Part shown: positions 36,599-49,443 of the stretch, piece by piece
How the letters are laid out: each line of letters begins with the position of its first letter
Position numbering within the stretch: position 1 is the first letter of the stretch
NCBI RefSeq assembly: GCF_030272615.1
Contig: NC_081413.1
Coordinates: forward strand, 22,446,501-22,510,500
Reading direction: 5' to 3'
Origin: Cryptomeria japonica
Lineage: Eukaryota > Streptophyta > Pinopsida > Cupressales > Cupressaceae
Length of the DNA: 64,000 bases
Position numbers and translations under genes: made by a program
Notes under the pieces: model-generated
The model's database searches: none
Seen by the model: the letters and a program-made list of their open reading frames with translations, nothing else
Told to the model about the DNA's origin: nothing

Positions 36599-37814
36599 TC
36601 AACGTGGCTTCACGCGTGGCAGTTTGGCTGGCAAAGGGGCTCGGGTTGATGACTCATGTGGCAGATGATGTGGGGTCCGCCAGAGGGAAGCGTTGTCGGT
36701 TGGTGGGGACAACTCTGGTAGGGATCACGATGGGTTGATGTGGTAGAAGTGACCGGGTTAACGGTGGCGGTAGAGGTGGTAGCATTGCCAGAACAGTCTT
36801 CGATAGCATCGCCCAGAACGGTTGCTGGTAGGGACGAACGACGATGGAGGGGATGTGGGCTGGTATGTAGGAAGGTAGAGCAAACAAAATGCAGGGGCTG
36901 GAGCTTAGGTCGTGGATGGAGAAGGAGATCGTCATTGGAGGCAAGGAACACGACACATGACACACGACGCGACACAAAGGAGATCGTTGGTGGAGGCCTG
37001 GGGATGGGGCCGACCAGAGTGTACAAGGCCTGCAACCTACAAAATCTATATGATTGTACGGTGGTGGGGGGTTGAAACACCAAAACAATAAATTTGTAAG
37101 TGCCCAAATTGGAAAAAAAATTTCCTTCAACCCTGAAATTTGATTTTCACCAAAATAGGCCGAATTTATACTCAAAATTCATGGAATCGGCCACCCGGAC
37201 GTAATGGCAAGGTTGGATCTGGTCCAGGACACCTCCAAAAGATGCTACTCCTCAAATATGCCTCTTGACGTTGAAATAATGTCTCTCAAACATGAATCAA
37301 TGACACTCTAATGGCTCTAATACCATGTGAGAAATTACCAAGATCAAGAGCTCGATGAAAAGTACAAAATAGAGAGACAAGATATGGGACAAGAATAAAC
37401 TATTTTCTTACCAATAGAAAGATGATCAAAAGATCCATAGTTGTTACATAAAATGTAGATAGGCCTCCATATATAGGCAAGGCTATATGGATATGTGAGT
37501 ACACAAATATGACATGTGGCTCAATAAGAAACAAGGGCAGATAGGAAATAGGTGTGGTAGGTGGAGAAACAATAAAATATTTCACGTGAGGTGGATCACC
37601 CACTAAAGGTGGAATTATCACTCCTAAAGAAGTGGATATGATAGATTAGTAACAAGATCAAAACCATAAAAGGTGAAAATTCTCCTACACTCACTATCCC
37701 AATTTGGTACAAACATCCAAGTGTCTCATACCCAAACTACTATGAAATGCATTTCTTAAGTAAACTTAAGTAAAGTGTAATAATATCCAAGATGAATAAT
37801 TAATTATACCAACA
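36599..37814 (-). mobile_element. Copia element leader plus full LTR (second copy)
   Basis: The minus strand carries the LTR 37814-37326, primer-binding site 37325-37313 (TGGTATTAGAGCC), and a leader to 36599, where it is cut at T5. It has the same family and orientation as 13125-16984. A 130-bp segment near 36940-37060 is absent from the other copy. No gag remains. Confidence 0.75.
37326..37814 (-). repeat. Copia LTR, about 489 bp
   Basis: The minus strand starts TGTTGGTATAATTAATT at 37814 and ends CA at 37326 next to the primer site. A diverged copy at 52565-52966 supports the TGTTGG start. Partial copy at 16654-16984. Confidence 0.75.
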
Positions 37815-38930
37815 CTTATAACTGCTTATACCTCCCTTACAAATGCCTATATCAATATTTTGTGTAAACCAATATGATATATACCTTTAAATGTTTTGAG
37901 GATTCTATGTTTAAACTAAAATGGAGCGACTTCTCTTATTTTCCAATAAATATACTTGAAATCTCATGACACTCGTACAAATTTGGTAAATGACTCAAGG
38001 CTTCATAATAATACTGACAACAATTAGAAATCACCTTGTATTAGGGCCCTCCATTACACAATATAAAATGCATCCCATTTATTATTTATAAAAATGAATA
38101 TAGAATATGATCTTATAACTTTGAGATATTAAAATAATCAAAATTTTGAAAAATATTGTGAATTAAATTTCATTTTCAAAAGACTTGAAATTTAATATGT
38201 TGGGGATGGAGTTTCTCATCTGCCCTAAAATTCACGCCTCTTCTCATACCTTGTCAGGTGTTTTCATCACTCAACACAATAATCACCCACTCTCTTCTGC
38301 ATTATATTATGGCATTCAACTATTTTAAACAACGTTGCAACACATCTCCATGCCATCTATAAAATCTAATTTTTCAAACTGGCTTCTTGATGTTGTTACG
38401 TTAACTTTATCCTACTGCACGTATTCATCATACAATTGTGCAATTTTTAATAAAAACTATAATTTTTTAAATGTTGATAAATTTAAACCCACGCAAAAAT
38501 TTATATATTTTTATAAATTGTGCCAGTTTGTATAAACCAACAATAATTGTATTTTCTTTCTCTCTAATATATTTCTCAAAACATATCTTCCTATCTACAT
38601 TACTATTACAACTTATTTGATACAAATGCTTTTAAAGATTTTTCCATGACCATCTTCCCTCCCTAACTACCCCTAATTCTACCTAATTCATACCGCAAGC
38701 TAATAAAAGATGCCATAACATTATAGCCTCTTTCCTCTTGCCATTTCAAGATATGTTTCTTTCTATTATTGAGAAGCAGTTTTCTAATGTGCTATTCACA
38801 ATTACAAACAAAAAATTAATTGCTTGTCTTATAATTTAAAATTGCTTTATAGAATTTTAAGTTTTATAATAGCTTGCGTGAACGAATCAGTTTTCAATCG
38901 AAGCGATGCAACCCTTCTCTAACGAGACCT
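37815..38930. other. AT-rich intergenic DNA
   Basis: No gene or repeat recognised. The last few hundred bases are the likely promoter region of the coiled-coil gene. Confidence 0.4.
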
Positions 38931-38941
38931 GCAATTTCTCA

Positions 38942-38948
38942 CTATATA
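38942..38948 (+). promoter_or_regulatory. Candidate TATA box of the coiled-coil gene
   Basis: CTATATA lies about 360 nt upstream of the candidate ATG (39309). A plausible 5' untranslated exon ends at 39079 (TTTAG/GTATGT), with an acceptor at 39296 (TTTGTAG). Inferred from sequence only. Confidence 0.4.
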
Positions 38949-39308
38949 TCATCCTCAATTTCTTTGTTGAAAATCATCCATCGATCTAACTTTTTGGTGA
39001 AGCGATTATAATTTGCATACTTCCATTCTTTGCAGAACTCTTTTTGTCAAAGAAAGTTGGTGCACAGTATCACATTTAGGTATGTGTTTTAAAATTCCAT
39101 CAATTGCGGCTTCATATATACAGTCAAAATTATAAAATTATATAGAGAACATTTTACTACATGTTAAATGTAACATATAAACAATTCCTTGACAACTGTT
39201 TAAAGTTTGCGCAATATCTAAAATTGATTGTCTACAAAGTTTATTAATTGATATCTTTTGTCTTGAAAATTACAAGTGCTCTGATTGGGTTTGTAGGAGT
39301 CGAGAAAT

Positions 39309-42300
39309 ATGACAAGAGGAAAGGGAATGAAGTCAAAGGGCAGTAACAAGCAGGTAAAATGAAAATCTCAACCTTTGAACAAATCAAGGAAGTTCAAATA
39401 GTAGTAACATGGTAACTAATCAAGGTGACTGTACAAAAAAATTGCAGGGCCTTAGTCAACAAACATCAATAAAAGCAAATGCAAAAGATGACAGGAAAGA
39501 GAGCAAAAGTGATGAGGTGACAAATTTGAAAAGCCTGAATGATAGAAAAGAAATAGATGGGTTGAAAGATAAATTGAGAATGTGTGATGATGCCAATAAC
39601 AAATTGCAAGAAAGCAGTGATGTAATGAAGGAATTACAAGGGCTTAAAAGTGAGCTTGATCAAACAAAACAATTGAGTGAGAATCTTGGAAAATTGTGTG
39701 ATCAATTAGGGAAGGAAAAAAATGAGCTGGAAAATAATTTGAAAAAATCAAATGATGTGATTAAGGGATTACAAGATAAAATGACTGAAGATAGAAGCTT
39801 GTGGGATGCTTCCAAGACAAAACTGGAAGCAACAATTGTGGAGGTACAAACTAAGCTTGACACTGTAGAGAAGGAAAGAAATGTATTGAGCCAGAAACAT
39901 GAGGACTTGTACACTAGCTACAGAAATGACAAAAATGAGTGGAAAAAATGCAATGATGGTGCTATGAAATTAAAAACAAAGATGGCTGCAGATCAGGGAT
40001 TGTGGGATTCATGTAGGGTGAATTTAGAAGGAAAAGTTGCAGAGCTGCAGATTGCAATTCTTGAAGAAAGAAAATATAGCCAGAAACAACAAGAATTGTC
40101 GACTAAATTGAGGCAAGAAAAAATTCAGATGGAAAATAAACTCAAAAAAATCAATGATACTAGTAAGAAATTGAATACAAAGATGAGTGAGGATAAGCGG
40201 TCATGGGATTCCTGTAAGGAGAAGTTGGAAAACCAGGTTTCAGAGCTACAAAATGAGCTTAATGAAGCGAAAGTATTCAGCCAAGGACATGAACAACTGT
40301 GCAGTAAGCTGAGACAAGAAAAAACTGATTTGCAAGAAAGAGTTTTACAGCTGGATGGTGATCTTAATGAAGCAAGAATTTTGATTAACAAACATGAAGA
40401 ATTGCGCTCTGAATTACTGAAAGAAAATAATCAATTGGAAAGTAAGGTAAGAAAATACAGTGATGAGACTGAAGAATTGAAAGCAAAATTGTCTGAAGCT
40501 GGGTGCTTGTGGGAATCTTCTAAGACACAGTTGGAAGCCACTGTTACAGGGCTGCAAAATGAGCTCAATGAAACAAAAGTGTTGAGCCTGAAGGATGAAG
40601 AAGCATGCATTCAATTAAGGCATGAAAAAATAAAATTGGAAGAGGAGTTGAGAGAGTTGAATAATAGGAATGAGGAATTACATGAAAAAATGACTGAAAA
40701 AGGTTACCTTTGGGATACTTGTAAGGTGAATTTAGAAGGTACGATTGTAAAGCTGCAGAAAAAGCTTAATGAAACAAAGATTCTGGCCCACCATAATCAA
40801 GTCTTATGCAATGAAATAAGTAGAGAAAAAGCTGAGTTAGAAAATAATTTTAATCAATCCATTAATGAAACTCAACAATTAAAGGAAAAATTGGCTGAAG
40901 ATAGGCACATGTGGGACGCTTCCAGGGGAGAATTTGAAGTTAGAATTGCAAAACTGCAAAATGATCTCAATGAAGCGAGAATGCTAAGTCAAATGTATGA
41001 AGATTTGCTCTCTCAATCAGGACAAGAAAAAAATGAGTTGGAAAAGACTCTTAGACGACTACAAAATGAAGTCGATGAAACAAAGATTTTGAGAGTAAAA
41101 GACCAAGAGCAGTGTAATGTGCTAAGGGAAGAAAACAATCGGTTAGGACATAAGTTGAAACAGTGCAATGAAAGGATTGCAAAATTAAATACAAAAATTA
41201 AAGAAGAGGAGCTATTGTGGGTTTGTAATAAGGAGGGTTTGGAAAGCAGACTCGCAGATGCGCAGTATGAGAAAGAGACATTGATCCAGGATTATAGAGC
41301 TCTGTGGGCCCATTTAAGAGATGAAAAATATGAGCTGGAAGACAAACTGAGAGAATGCAACGATAGGAATAAGGAATTGCATGCACAGATGAGAGAATAT
41401 TGCCGCTTGTGGGAGGCTCGCAAGGCGAAATTTGAAGACTCTATTGCAGGGCTGCAAAATAATTTTAATCAATCCATTAATCAAACTAAACAATTAAAGG
41501 AAAAATTGGCTACTTGTAAGGGGGAATTTCAAGTTACAATCGTAAAACTGCAAAATGAGCTTAATGAAGTGACAATGTTAAGCCATAAACATGAGGATTG
41601 GTGCTCTCAATCAGAACATAAAAAATATGAGCTGGAAAAGGCTTTTATACGGCTACAAAATAAGCTTGATGAAACAAATATTTTGAGAGAAAAAGACCAA
41701 GAAGTATGTAATGTGCTAAGAGAAGAGAATAATCAGTTAGAAAATAAGTTGAAAGAATGCAATGATAGGATTGGGGATTTAAATAGAAAAATTGAAGAAA
41801 ACGAGTGGTTATGGGTTAGTAGTAAGGCTGATTTGGAAAACAAAGTTGCAGATCTGCAGTCTGAGAAATGGATATTGAGCAAGGAATATAAACTTCTGTG
41901 GGCCCATTTAACAGATGAAAAGGATGAGTTGGAAAACAAATTGAGAGAATGCAACGATAGGAATAAGGAATTGCATGCGCAGATGAGAGAAGATACCCGC
42001 TTGTGGGAAACTTGTAAGGCAAATTTTGAAGGCTCTGTTGCAGGGCTGCAAAATAACCTTGATTTGATGACTAATGAAGGGAGAATTTTGAGCCAGGAAT
42101 ATGTAGAATTGTGCATTGAATGTGAGTTTTTGAAGGCACAGCTGGGAGATTATAATGATATACTAAGCTCTATGGAAGATGAAACATGTAGCCTAATGTC
42201 TCTCTCAGAGAGCAATGCAAAGACAGTGGAGGCCTTGCAAACTCAAGTGCAATTGATCACCCATGAACAAAAAAAATTGAGCAAGACAAATGAAGAACTG

Positions 42301-43023
42301 ACTACAGAAAATGAATCTCTGAAATTGAAATTGGAAGAACTGACTACTGAAAATGAGAGGAACTCACTTAGATCTACGCCAGCAAGCAGGGAGGTGCCAT
42401 TGATTCAAGAAAATGGTTTATTGAAACAAGTTCATGAGCTTCAAAACAGGTTTCCACTGATGAAAGATTATAGACGGGTTTCCACTGATGATAAGCTCGA
42501 TTCGGCATCATGGGAGAGGCAATTACTCACATCTCTATCAGAAAACAGTGATAAAATTAAGGAAGATCTAGTTATCGAGAATAGAACAGTGAAACAGGAA
42601 GCCCTTCAACTTGATCGAGAAAACCAACTCTTACAAAAGGACATATCGATAAAACAGTCATTACTTCACACAAAAGATGGCAAAATTACAGAATTGAATG
42701 CAAAAATGAGTGATCTTAAGAATGCGATCCAAGTGTTGGAAGAGATTGGAAGAAAAAATACTGAAGTACTGGAAGAATATGGAGGTGTAAGGGAAGAGCA
42801 AGAGAAGGAAAAGGAAAGTGAGGAGAAAAGGGAGGAGTCTATGGGGAGGGTTTCACATCGGAACCAAACAGCCTTTATTGGTAATTTGATGTCTTGCATT
42901 CTTCTAGACATTGAGAAGTCTAATGTAGGGAGACGCTCTTCTACTGCCACAAAAAGTATCAGTCTTCCTTCTCATACACTACTTTGTGGATGTCCTTATG
43001 GTTGGTTCGGTGGGATAGTATAA
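39309..43023 (+). CDS. Large coiled-coil protein with repeated Trp-containing units
   Basis: An uninterrupted frame of 1204 codons spans 39409-43023. A better model joins a short exon at 39309-39353 (MTRGKGMKSKGSNKQ, then GTAAAA) to 39448 (TTGCAG acceptor), both phase 0, replacing the first 13 codons of the long frame. The protein is almost wholly helical coiled coil, rich in Glu, Lys, Leu and Asn, with recurring units: EKNELENxLKxxND, then MxEDRxLWDSCKxxLE, then LQNELNEAKxLSQ. Trp codons lie near 39801, 39997, 40204, 40510, 40713, 40912, 41217, 41409, 41812 and 42004, at multiples of about 100 nt (33-34 residues). From about residue 900 the repeats fade into a Ser/Glu coiled-coil tail. No membrane segment, signal peptide or enzyme motif is seen. 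A filament, tethering or scaffold role is only a guess. I do not recognise the gene. Confidence 0.8.
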
Positions 43024-43984
43024 GTAACGACCCATTTCCCCAGTTCTGTAAGAAATGTAATACTGTGGACGGGCAATGACTCCAATTATTCAATTCATCC
43101 ATACGTTTTATCAATTCTTATTGAAGTATACTCGAACAATTCCTTCAATGCGATAAATTGTACTACTCTAAAATTCATTTTATAAATCATTTTTGAGATA
43201 TCGTATTTATAATTGAGAATTCTGATTGATGTATGCTCCAACAGATGTTCTTATAGTGTGCAAGAAACATGAAACCACTTTCAGGCAACTTAAAGTTCTT
43301 GATCTAGTATAGAATTTAACATATGTTCATTTTACTTAGTCAACTCTATTTGATCTTACAATTTGTTAGAGCTCAAATTCTGTCTAACCTAATCTAGTTA
43401 CAATTATCCATGACGAACTAAGTTAATTAAGAAAATATTAAAATTATATGGTAGAGTTTTGAATAATAAGATTGAATAATAAGACAATCTCTAATTCATT
43501 ATTATTATAGTTATGGCATTGACAAACTAGTATGAGAGCTATCTTATCAGCATAATTAAATAGAATCAACTTGTATAATTGTTTGATATATTTCTAATAT
43601 ATTTTTTAAAATAATTAAATTAAAATCTATAAGTTTAATCAAAAGTCAAAACTACTAGCTTGTAATGTTTCAAGGTGCCTCCAAATAAAGTAGATATTGT
43701 GGATCTTTTGATGAAGGCAAACAGGTTGCAAATTTGTTGGTTTATGTACATGTATACAATCTTAAAGTGAGGTTAAATTTTTGTATAGTTAATCTTTTAA
43801 TATTTGGTAGGATCTAATATTGAATAATTTGACGTATCATATATTTCTTGAACACTTTCTACTTTTCTTACCTTCCTTTATTTTTGAATCTTTAATTTTG
43901 CAACAATTTAATTTCGACCATCCATCCAAATCAATTCATCGCATAATTAATACCATTTAACTATCATGATTGGAAAGTCAAAGT
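43024..43984. other. AT-rich downstream region
   Basis: Likely 3' untranslated region and intergenic DNA. Nothing else recognised. Confidence 0.35.
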
Positions 43985-44930
43985 GCAACTTGTGCTAAAG
44001 AATAAAGTGTTGTATAGGGTAACGACGAGCATGGAGAAAGAATCTACTAGTGGGGAAGCTAAAGAAGAGTGGTTTAACAAATGTGATTAATCCATTAGAT
44101 TCATGTATCTTATTGTGTCTCCTAAACTCCTTTTTTATGTAGAATCCTTGGTTACACCCAATGAAGTACATATTGTGCAATAAAGAAATTCTTTGAGAAA
44201 GAATGAAATAAAACATTATGAGTTAGAGAATAAGATCATAGGCTCAATCTCTAGTTCATTTGACACCATAGAGGAATCCTTCATCATCTTTAAATATCCA
44301 AGATTACAATTAAAAGGATATGGAATAGAGAAAAGGGGGGGATTAGTTCACTCTTTCTATACTCTCAAAACTAGTTCCTAACTATATTGTGTTTGTGTTT
44401 GTCTTGTACTTCATCAAAAAGGCTCTTGGGAAAGTTTAGAAGTTGCATTATCTAGATAAACTAATTTTCAACTCAAATAGAGAGAAGTATAAGTTAATTA
44501 AGATACCCACACTAGTAATTGAAAATTGCAAGCACTTATTGTTGGGTGTGAGAAATAACAAGTTTTGAATAATAGAGAATTGTTTTTAAAAGGATGAGTG
44601 GAGCAAGAAGGGGTAGAACTAATAATCTTACAAGCAAAATAGAAACTTATATGGCCAAAGGAAACCAAAGGAAGAAAAATTTAAGTGTTTCCATTTTAAG
44701 AAACTTGGGAATGATAAGCACAAATATATCTGGAAGCATATTTAACACCTCAAGCATCTTCTTTTGAAGAATGTTATAGGGGTCCCTAAATATACCAAAG
44801 AATCATCACCAACTTAAGAGTATACCAAGAGAAAAGAAATAAGTAAATATATAACTTATAGAAAGGATCTTTTTTCTATTAAATCATCATCAAATTAATC
44901 TTTGGATCATTGAATTAGGTTCCTATTAAC
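43985..44930 (+). pseudogene. Decayed Copia gag
   Basis: Frame-shifting pieces read YELENKIIGSISSSFDTI..FKYPRLQLKGYGIEK, typical of the Copia Gag central region. A degenerate zinc knuckle KCFHFKKLGNDKHKY follows near 44685, with second Cys, His and last Cys replaced. Many stops. The central part from about 44292 to 44928 is repeated at 45752-46385. Confidence 0.65.
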
Positions 44931-45039
44931 ATGAGATATTAGAACAGATAATAAATTAAAAATAATTTTAAAAATCTAAAATGAAATGACTTGCATATTC
45001 CATCAAAACAATACATAAAAAGGGTTGTACAAAATATGA

Positions 45040-45729
45040 TATTGTATAGCCTTGTAGGCCAAAATCGATCACTGAGAGCGTGATTTCATCAATCTGGGAT
45101 ATTTGGTCCCATGTCAGTACCTACAAACCAAAAATTGGACCAAGCATTAAAGATAGTTAGTATTTCTTGTATTTTTTTGAATTCAAAGTGTACTATTCTA
45201 TTTTAACATGTTATAAAAATTATACCCTAGGCATCGAAGTTACAGCTGTAGTAACTGGGGGAGGAGTATGGGATACTCCTACTGCATCTTGAAATGCATA
45301 TTATTTGTCTCAATTTAAATTGATGTATAAATAAAAATTAATTTATGTAATTACAAATTATAAGTGACTGATAAATAAAATTCTATGTATTCAAATCAAC
45401 ACACAGGTCTGTCGCTCATGGGCAAACACCATGTCCATCAACTCATTTGTCAGCGCGAAATCCTTAGCCATGTAGGCCTGACATCTACTCCCACAAATCG
45501 TGCATAGATGAGATGTGGATCCATCTACACCAACTGCATCATCTATCCCCAAGTATATCCTTGATCGAGTGACACACATATGTTGGATGGGCTCTTTGTC
45601 GCCGCTAGGAGCAACTAATGGCTCACCATCCAATACAATAGGGCATTCTAACAACATCCCATGCTGGATGATGGCACTAGTAAACATTGTGGCCGCCTGA
45701 AGATTTTGTAGCTCCATAGACTCTTTCAC
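45040..45729 (-). pseudogene. Divergent relative of transposon gene 2
   Basis: On the minus strand, 45729-45391 encodes HLCTICGSRCQAYM followed by an acidic/hydrophobic helix with MDMVFAHE. This matches in position and spacing the gene-2 CVPHRCVMCGRVC cluster and its EVHEMHDA follow-up. A second exon-like piece (about 45292-45226) is flanked by an acceptor-like TTTCAAG and is Pro/Thr/Val-rich. A third (about 45120-45055, after TTTGTAG) reads QIDEITLSVIDFGL, close to the gene-2 exon 2 core IQEVTLSAISFGL. The order is the same as in gene 2. It sits between two copies of the Copia gag segment. Probably a remnant of a different subfamily of the same transposon. Confidence 0.55.
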
Positions 45730-45751
45730 CTCTACTGGGACAACCTTTCTT

Positions 45752-46385
45752 TAAATATCCAAGATTACAATTAAAAGGATATGGAATAGAGAAAAGGGGG
45801 GGATTAGTTCACTCTTTCTATACTCTCAAAACTAGGTCCTAACTATATTATGTTTGTGTTTGTCTTGTACTTCATCAAAAAGGCTCTTGGGAAAGTTTAG
45901 AATTTGCATTATCTAGATAAACTAAATTTCAACTCAAATAGAGAGAAGGATAAGTTAATTAAGATACCCACATTGGTAATTGAAAATTGCAAGCACTTAT
46001 TGTTGAGTGCGAGAAATAACAAGTTTCGAATAATAGAGAATATTTTTTAAAAGGATGAGTGGAGCAATAAGGGGTAGAACTAATAATCTTACAACCAAAA
46101 TAGAAACTTATATGGCCAAAGGAAACCAAAGGAAGAAAAATTTAGTGTTTCCATTTTAAGAAACTTGGGAATGATAAGCACAAATATATCTAGAATCATA
46201 TTTAACACCTCAAACATCTTCTTTAGAAGAATGTTATAGGGGTCCCTAAATATACCAAAGAATCATAATCAACTTAAGAGTATACCAAGAGAAAAGAAAT
46301 AAGTAAATATATAACTTAGAGAAAGGATATTTTTTCTATTAAATCATCATCAAATTCATCTTTGGATCATTGAATTAGGTTCTTA
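45752..46385 (+). repeat. Direct duplication of 44292-44928 (Copia gag piece)
   Basis: Both copies start TTTAAATATCCAAGATTAC and end near ATTGAATTAGGTTC, with only a few differences by eye. The flanking sequences differ, and the 820 bp between them hold the gene-2 relative. Confidence 0.85.
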
Positions 46386-46730
46386 ACACTAGATGGGATT
46401 TTTACATGTTGACTTTTCTTTCTTACAACTATGTAGGATGAACATTTCCAATTTGGTAATGAAAATCTAATATTAGCTATAGGAAGAGGGTGTTAAAGAT
46501 TAAGGTACAATATTTTAAAAAAAATCAAGTGTACTATCTCTTTCAACTAATGAAAAAGTTTAGGAAGATGGGAGATGAAAAGTGGTCAGACTGCATTTTC
46601 CTCCCATATAATACATAACATGAGGGCATTATAAAATATTCACATTATGGGTTAGCAATGAGCTATAGGTGATTGAAGTTGGAATGGACATTGGGTTAGG
46701 TTGGTTCAATGCCTGTGGAAATCTTTGTGA
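46386..46730. other. No gene recognised
   Basis: AT-rich decayed DNA without legible coding sequence. Confidence 0.3.
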
Positions 46731-46734
46731 TAGA

Positions 46735-47200
46735 TGATGGACCCATGGAATAGTATGGGATGCATTGAAACCTCTTCCCAATTGTCTAATGGTATACTTG
46801 ACCCTATTGCATTGAAGGTGGATCCCCACTATAGTATGGGATACACCAAATCATCTTTCGAATTATATAATAGTGTAGAAGACTAAGGAAAGCAATGGGA
46901 CCCACGGTGTAGTATGTAGTGCATTGACATTTCTTTTTGTATCTAGATTTCATTATGGGCATATGTTAGTTAGCCATTGTATATATGATCTAGTCAATAT
47001 TATCATTGTGATGCATGCATGAGCTAGTCATTATTATCCTTGTGATGCTTTTGTGTGAGTTGGTGACTATAATCTTTGCAATGCCTCTATGAGCTAGTAA
47101 CTATGATTATTTTACGCATGTTGGAGTTGCTCACTATGTATGTGTTGTATGTTGGAGCTAGTTAGCAAGTGTACTTGGGATGTGTATGAGCTATTCCTTT
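46735..47200. repeat. Two degenerate minisatellites
   Basis: 46735-46950 shows three divergent units built around GGACCCAYGGAATAGTATGGGATGCATTGA. 46970-47200 shows four or five units of about 38 bp built around TGATGCATGCATGAGCTAGTCATTAT. Degenerate, so unit borders are approximate. Confidence 0.5.
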
Positions 47201-48187
47201 GTGTATCTGTGACATACGTTTGAGACAAGGAATATGTGTTTGATCCATGATATGACCCATATGCATAGGTGTATGGTTTTACACTAATGATGGGTATGGA
47301 ACCAACACATGAAGATAAGTGGTTATCTATTTATTATAATCGATACTAAGTTGATAAATTTAATGACTTAATAGCAAACATTTAAGAACTCCCTATAACA
47401 TTTGAGTGCAAACTATAAAACCTCTAATTTTCCATGAGAGGATATGTAGGTACGGTTATCATGAGTGAACCCTCAAGGCTTCGACTTGGGTTGACCCCAA
47501 CATTTGGTAGTTTCTTAGTTAATTAAGGCTGTAATTGTTGTGAACTAAAAAAAAAGTAGCATCCAAAGGATATATTTTACAATATAGCCACGATAGCAAA
47601 TGAAGGAAATTGCAATTTTTTAAAAAATTGTTAATTTCTAATAATAGGGAATTGTTGAAAAAGGAAGTTTGTATATTTTTAAAGGTTGAACATTCCAGTT
47701 GAAAATTTTTATAACATTTGTTGGAAAAAAAATTGTAGAAGAGTAATTTGCATGTAAGAAAGAGACAAATTGAAACAAGGAAGTTGTGAGACAAAGAAAT
47801 CACCTATTTTGAATGTGAAGGGTTGCTGGATGTGGAAAGCACCATAAATATGTGTAGAAATTGTAATAAAAACTCCCCAAAAATTGAAATCTTACAAATA
47901 TTTGCTACATGTAGAAGCTACCACCAAGTTGTGGAATCATGGAATATTGTTAAGATAGAAAGACAAGCCATTCTAAACAAAGAATACACAACCTAGTCTA
48001 GAAAAGGAGACTAATTTGTAGTAGTCCAATAGTCACTGCGATCTAATGGAAATCAAAGGCCTTGCCAATTTTAGATTATTATGCCGGGTGCTAGTTTGCA
48101 GAAAATGGTCATTGAAAAGGCTAAGTAGAAGGAGATATGTGAAGATTATCAATAGTGAAAAAAAGCCACCTTTTTCATCATGCATAT
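47200..48187. other. No gene recognised
   Basis: AT-rich. No open frame with convincing protein character, and only vague retroelement-like composition. Confidence 0.3.
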
Positions 48188-48490
48188 TGTTAGTGTAGAA
48201 TATATTTTATTTATTATTTAATGAGTAATTATTCCCATATAATTCTACACATGGCTTTCAATCAACTTATCTAGGCTATGTGACAACTTGAAGAGTTGGT
48301 CAAACTCATCCAAAACACATGTCACCACTTCTTCTTCACTTTGGTGGAGCTTAATTGCCACTAATTATTAAGTGTTGGGATTTACTTCTGATTCAACCCA
48401 ATCACTCTACCTATTTGTACACACATTATTATCAATTTACACTACATTTAATTCTATAAAAAATGATTGATAGATCCTAATTTTCTAACA
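48188..48490 (+). repeat. Candidate solo LTR (303 bp)
   Basis: Begins TGTTAGTGTAGAATAT and ends TTTTCTAACA, giving a 6-bp terminal inverted repeat TGTTAG/CTAACA typical of plant LTRs. No target-site duplication or primer-binding site is visible. Could be chance. Confidence 0.45.
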
Positions 48491-48925
48491 CGGTCCATGA
48501 AGTAGGTGCATACATAAAGAAGCTCATAGGAATTTGCTACACTAACTAAAGGAAAACCCAACAAGTGAATTCATGTGTAAATGAAGCATGAAGAAATCCC
48601 TAGTTTGTAGAAGGAAAGTTGTTCAGAGTAAAAGGGAAAAGTACTTTCAAAGGCAATGTAGTCAAACTTTTTGTCAATGTAGAAGCCACCTCAAAAAAAA
48701 GATCAAGCTGGCCCTCGAAGGATGTGATGAAATATTCTAAAAGGAATGAGTCATAAATTTTGAAGCCATCACTAGAAAAGGTAAAGTCGATTTTCATAGA
48801 AGGAGATCAAAGTTAAAGGGATTCATAGTTGAGTAAGAGGAATCCGGGTTTTTGTATAACCTAATGATTAATAAAAACAATGTCCAAACAAGGTGGAGTC
48901 CAACCATTGAGAATAGAGATTGATG

Positions 48926-49243
48926 TGTTAGAGTTTTACATTAATCTAGATTATTTTAATAATTTAGATTGATAAATAATAAATTAGTCTAAAGTTAGTT
49001 TTAGTGGTTTTAAGAAGTTTTGCATGAGAAAATAAGATTTGTTTGTTTGTTTGTTTGTTTTTGTTTTTTTTTAATTATTATCAAAAAGACATATAGCCTG
49101 AATATATATTAATAAAAAGCATAGAAATAGAGTTCCAGAATATCCAAAAACATTACAAAAGGCTTTAATATAAAGTTGCATGAATGAATCAATCTATCAA
49201 ATTTGCTTTCTGCTTTTCTTGCTCTCATTTGGTATCAAAGCAG
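48926..49243 (+). repeat. Candidate Copia LTR with primer-binding site
   Basis: A TGTTAGAGTTTTAC start, CTCA end at 49227, then TGGTATCAAAGCAG (49230-49243), a Copia-like initiator-Met primer site. A (GTTT)n tract lies inside at about 49030-49060. The internal sequence after it is non-coding. Confidence 0.5.
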
Positions 49244-49443
49244 TATTTGTTCCCAAGTGCTTGTGAATATGATATGCACCTATGGATGAGATGTGAGCAA
49301 CATTTGCTAATGATGATAAGAATGAGGTCTTAAAGAAGTGTGTAGGCATGAGAAGCCAGAGCGAACTCTTCACTCATACGCTACCTAGAAAAAATGATGT
49401 TTGGCTGCGCTTAACCAGCACACTCTAAGCTGGGACTTTCTAC

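Noticed and set aside
44292-46385. The two 640-bp repeats as LTRs of one element
   Set aside because: They contain decayed gag coding sequence, and lack TG...CA ends and a primer-binding site.
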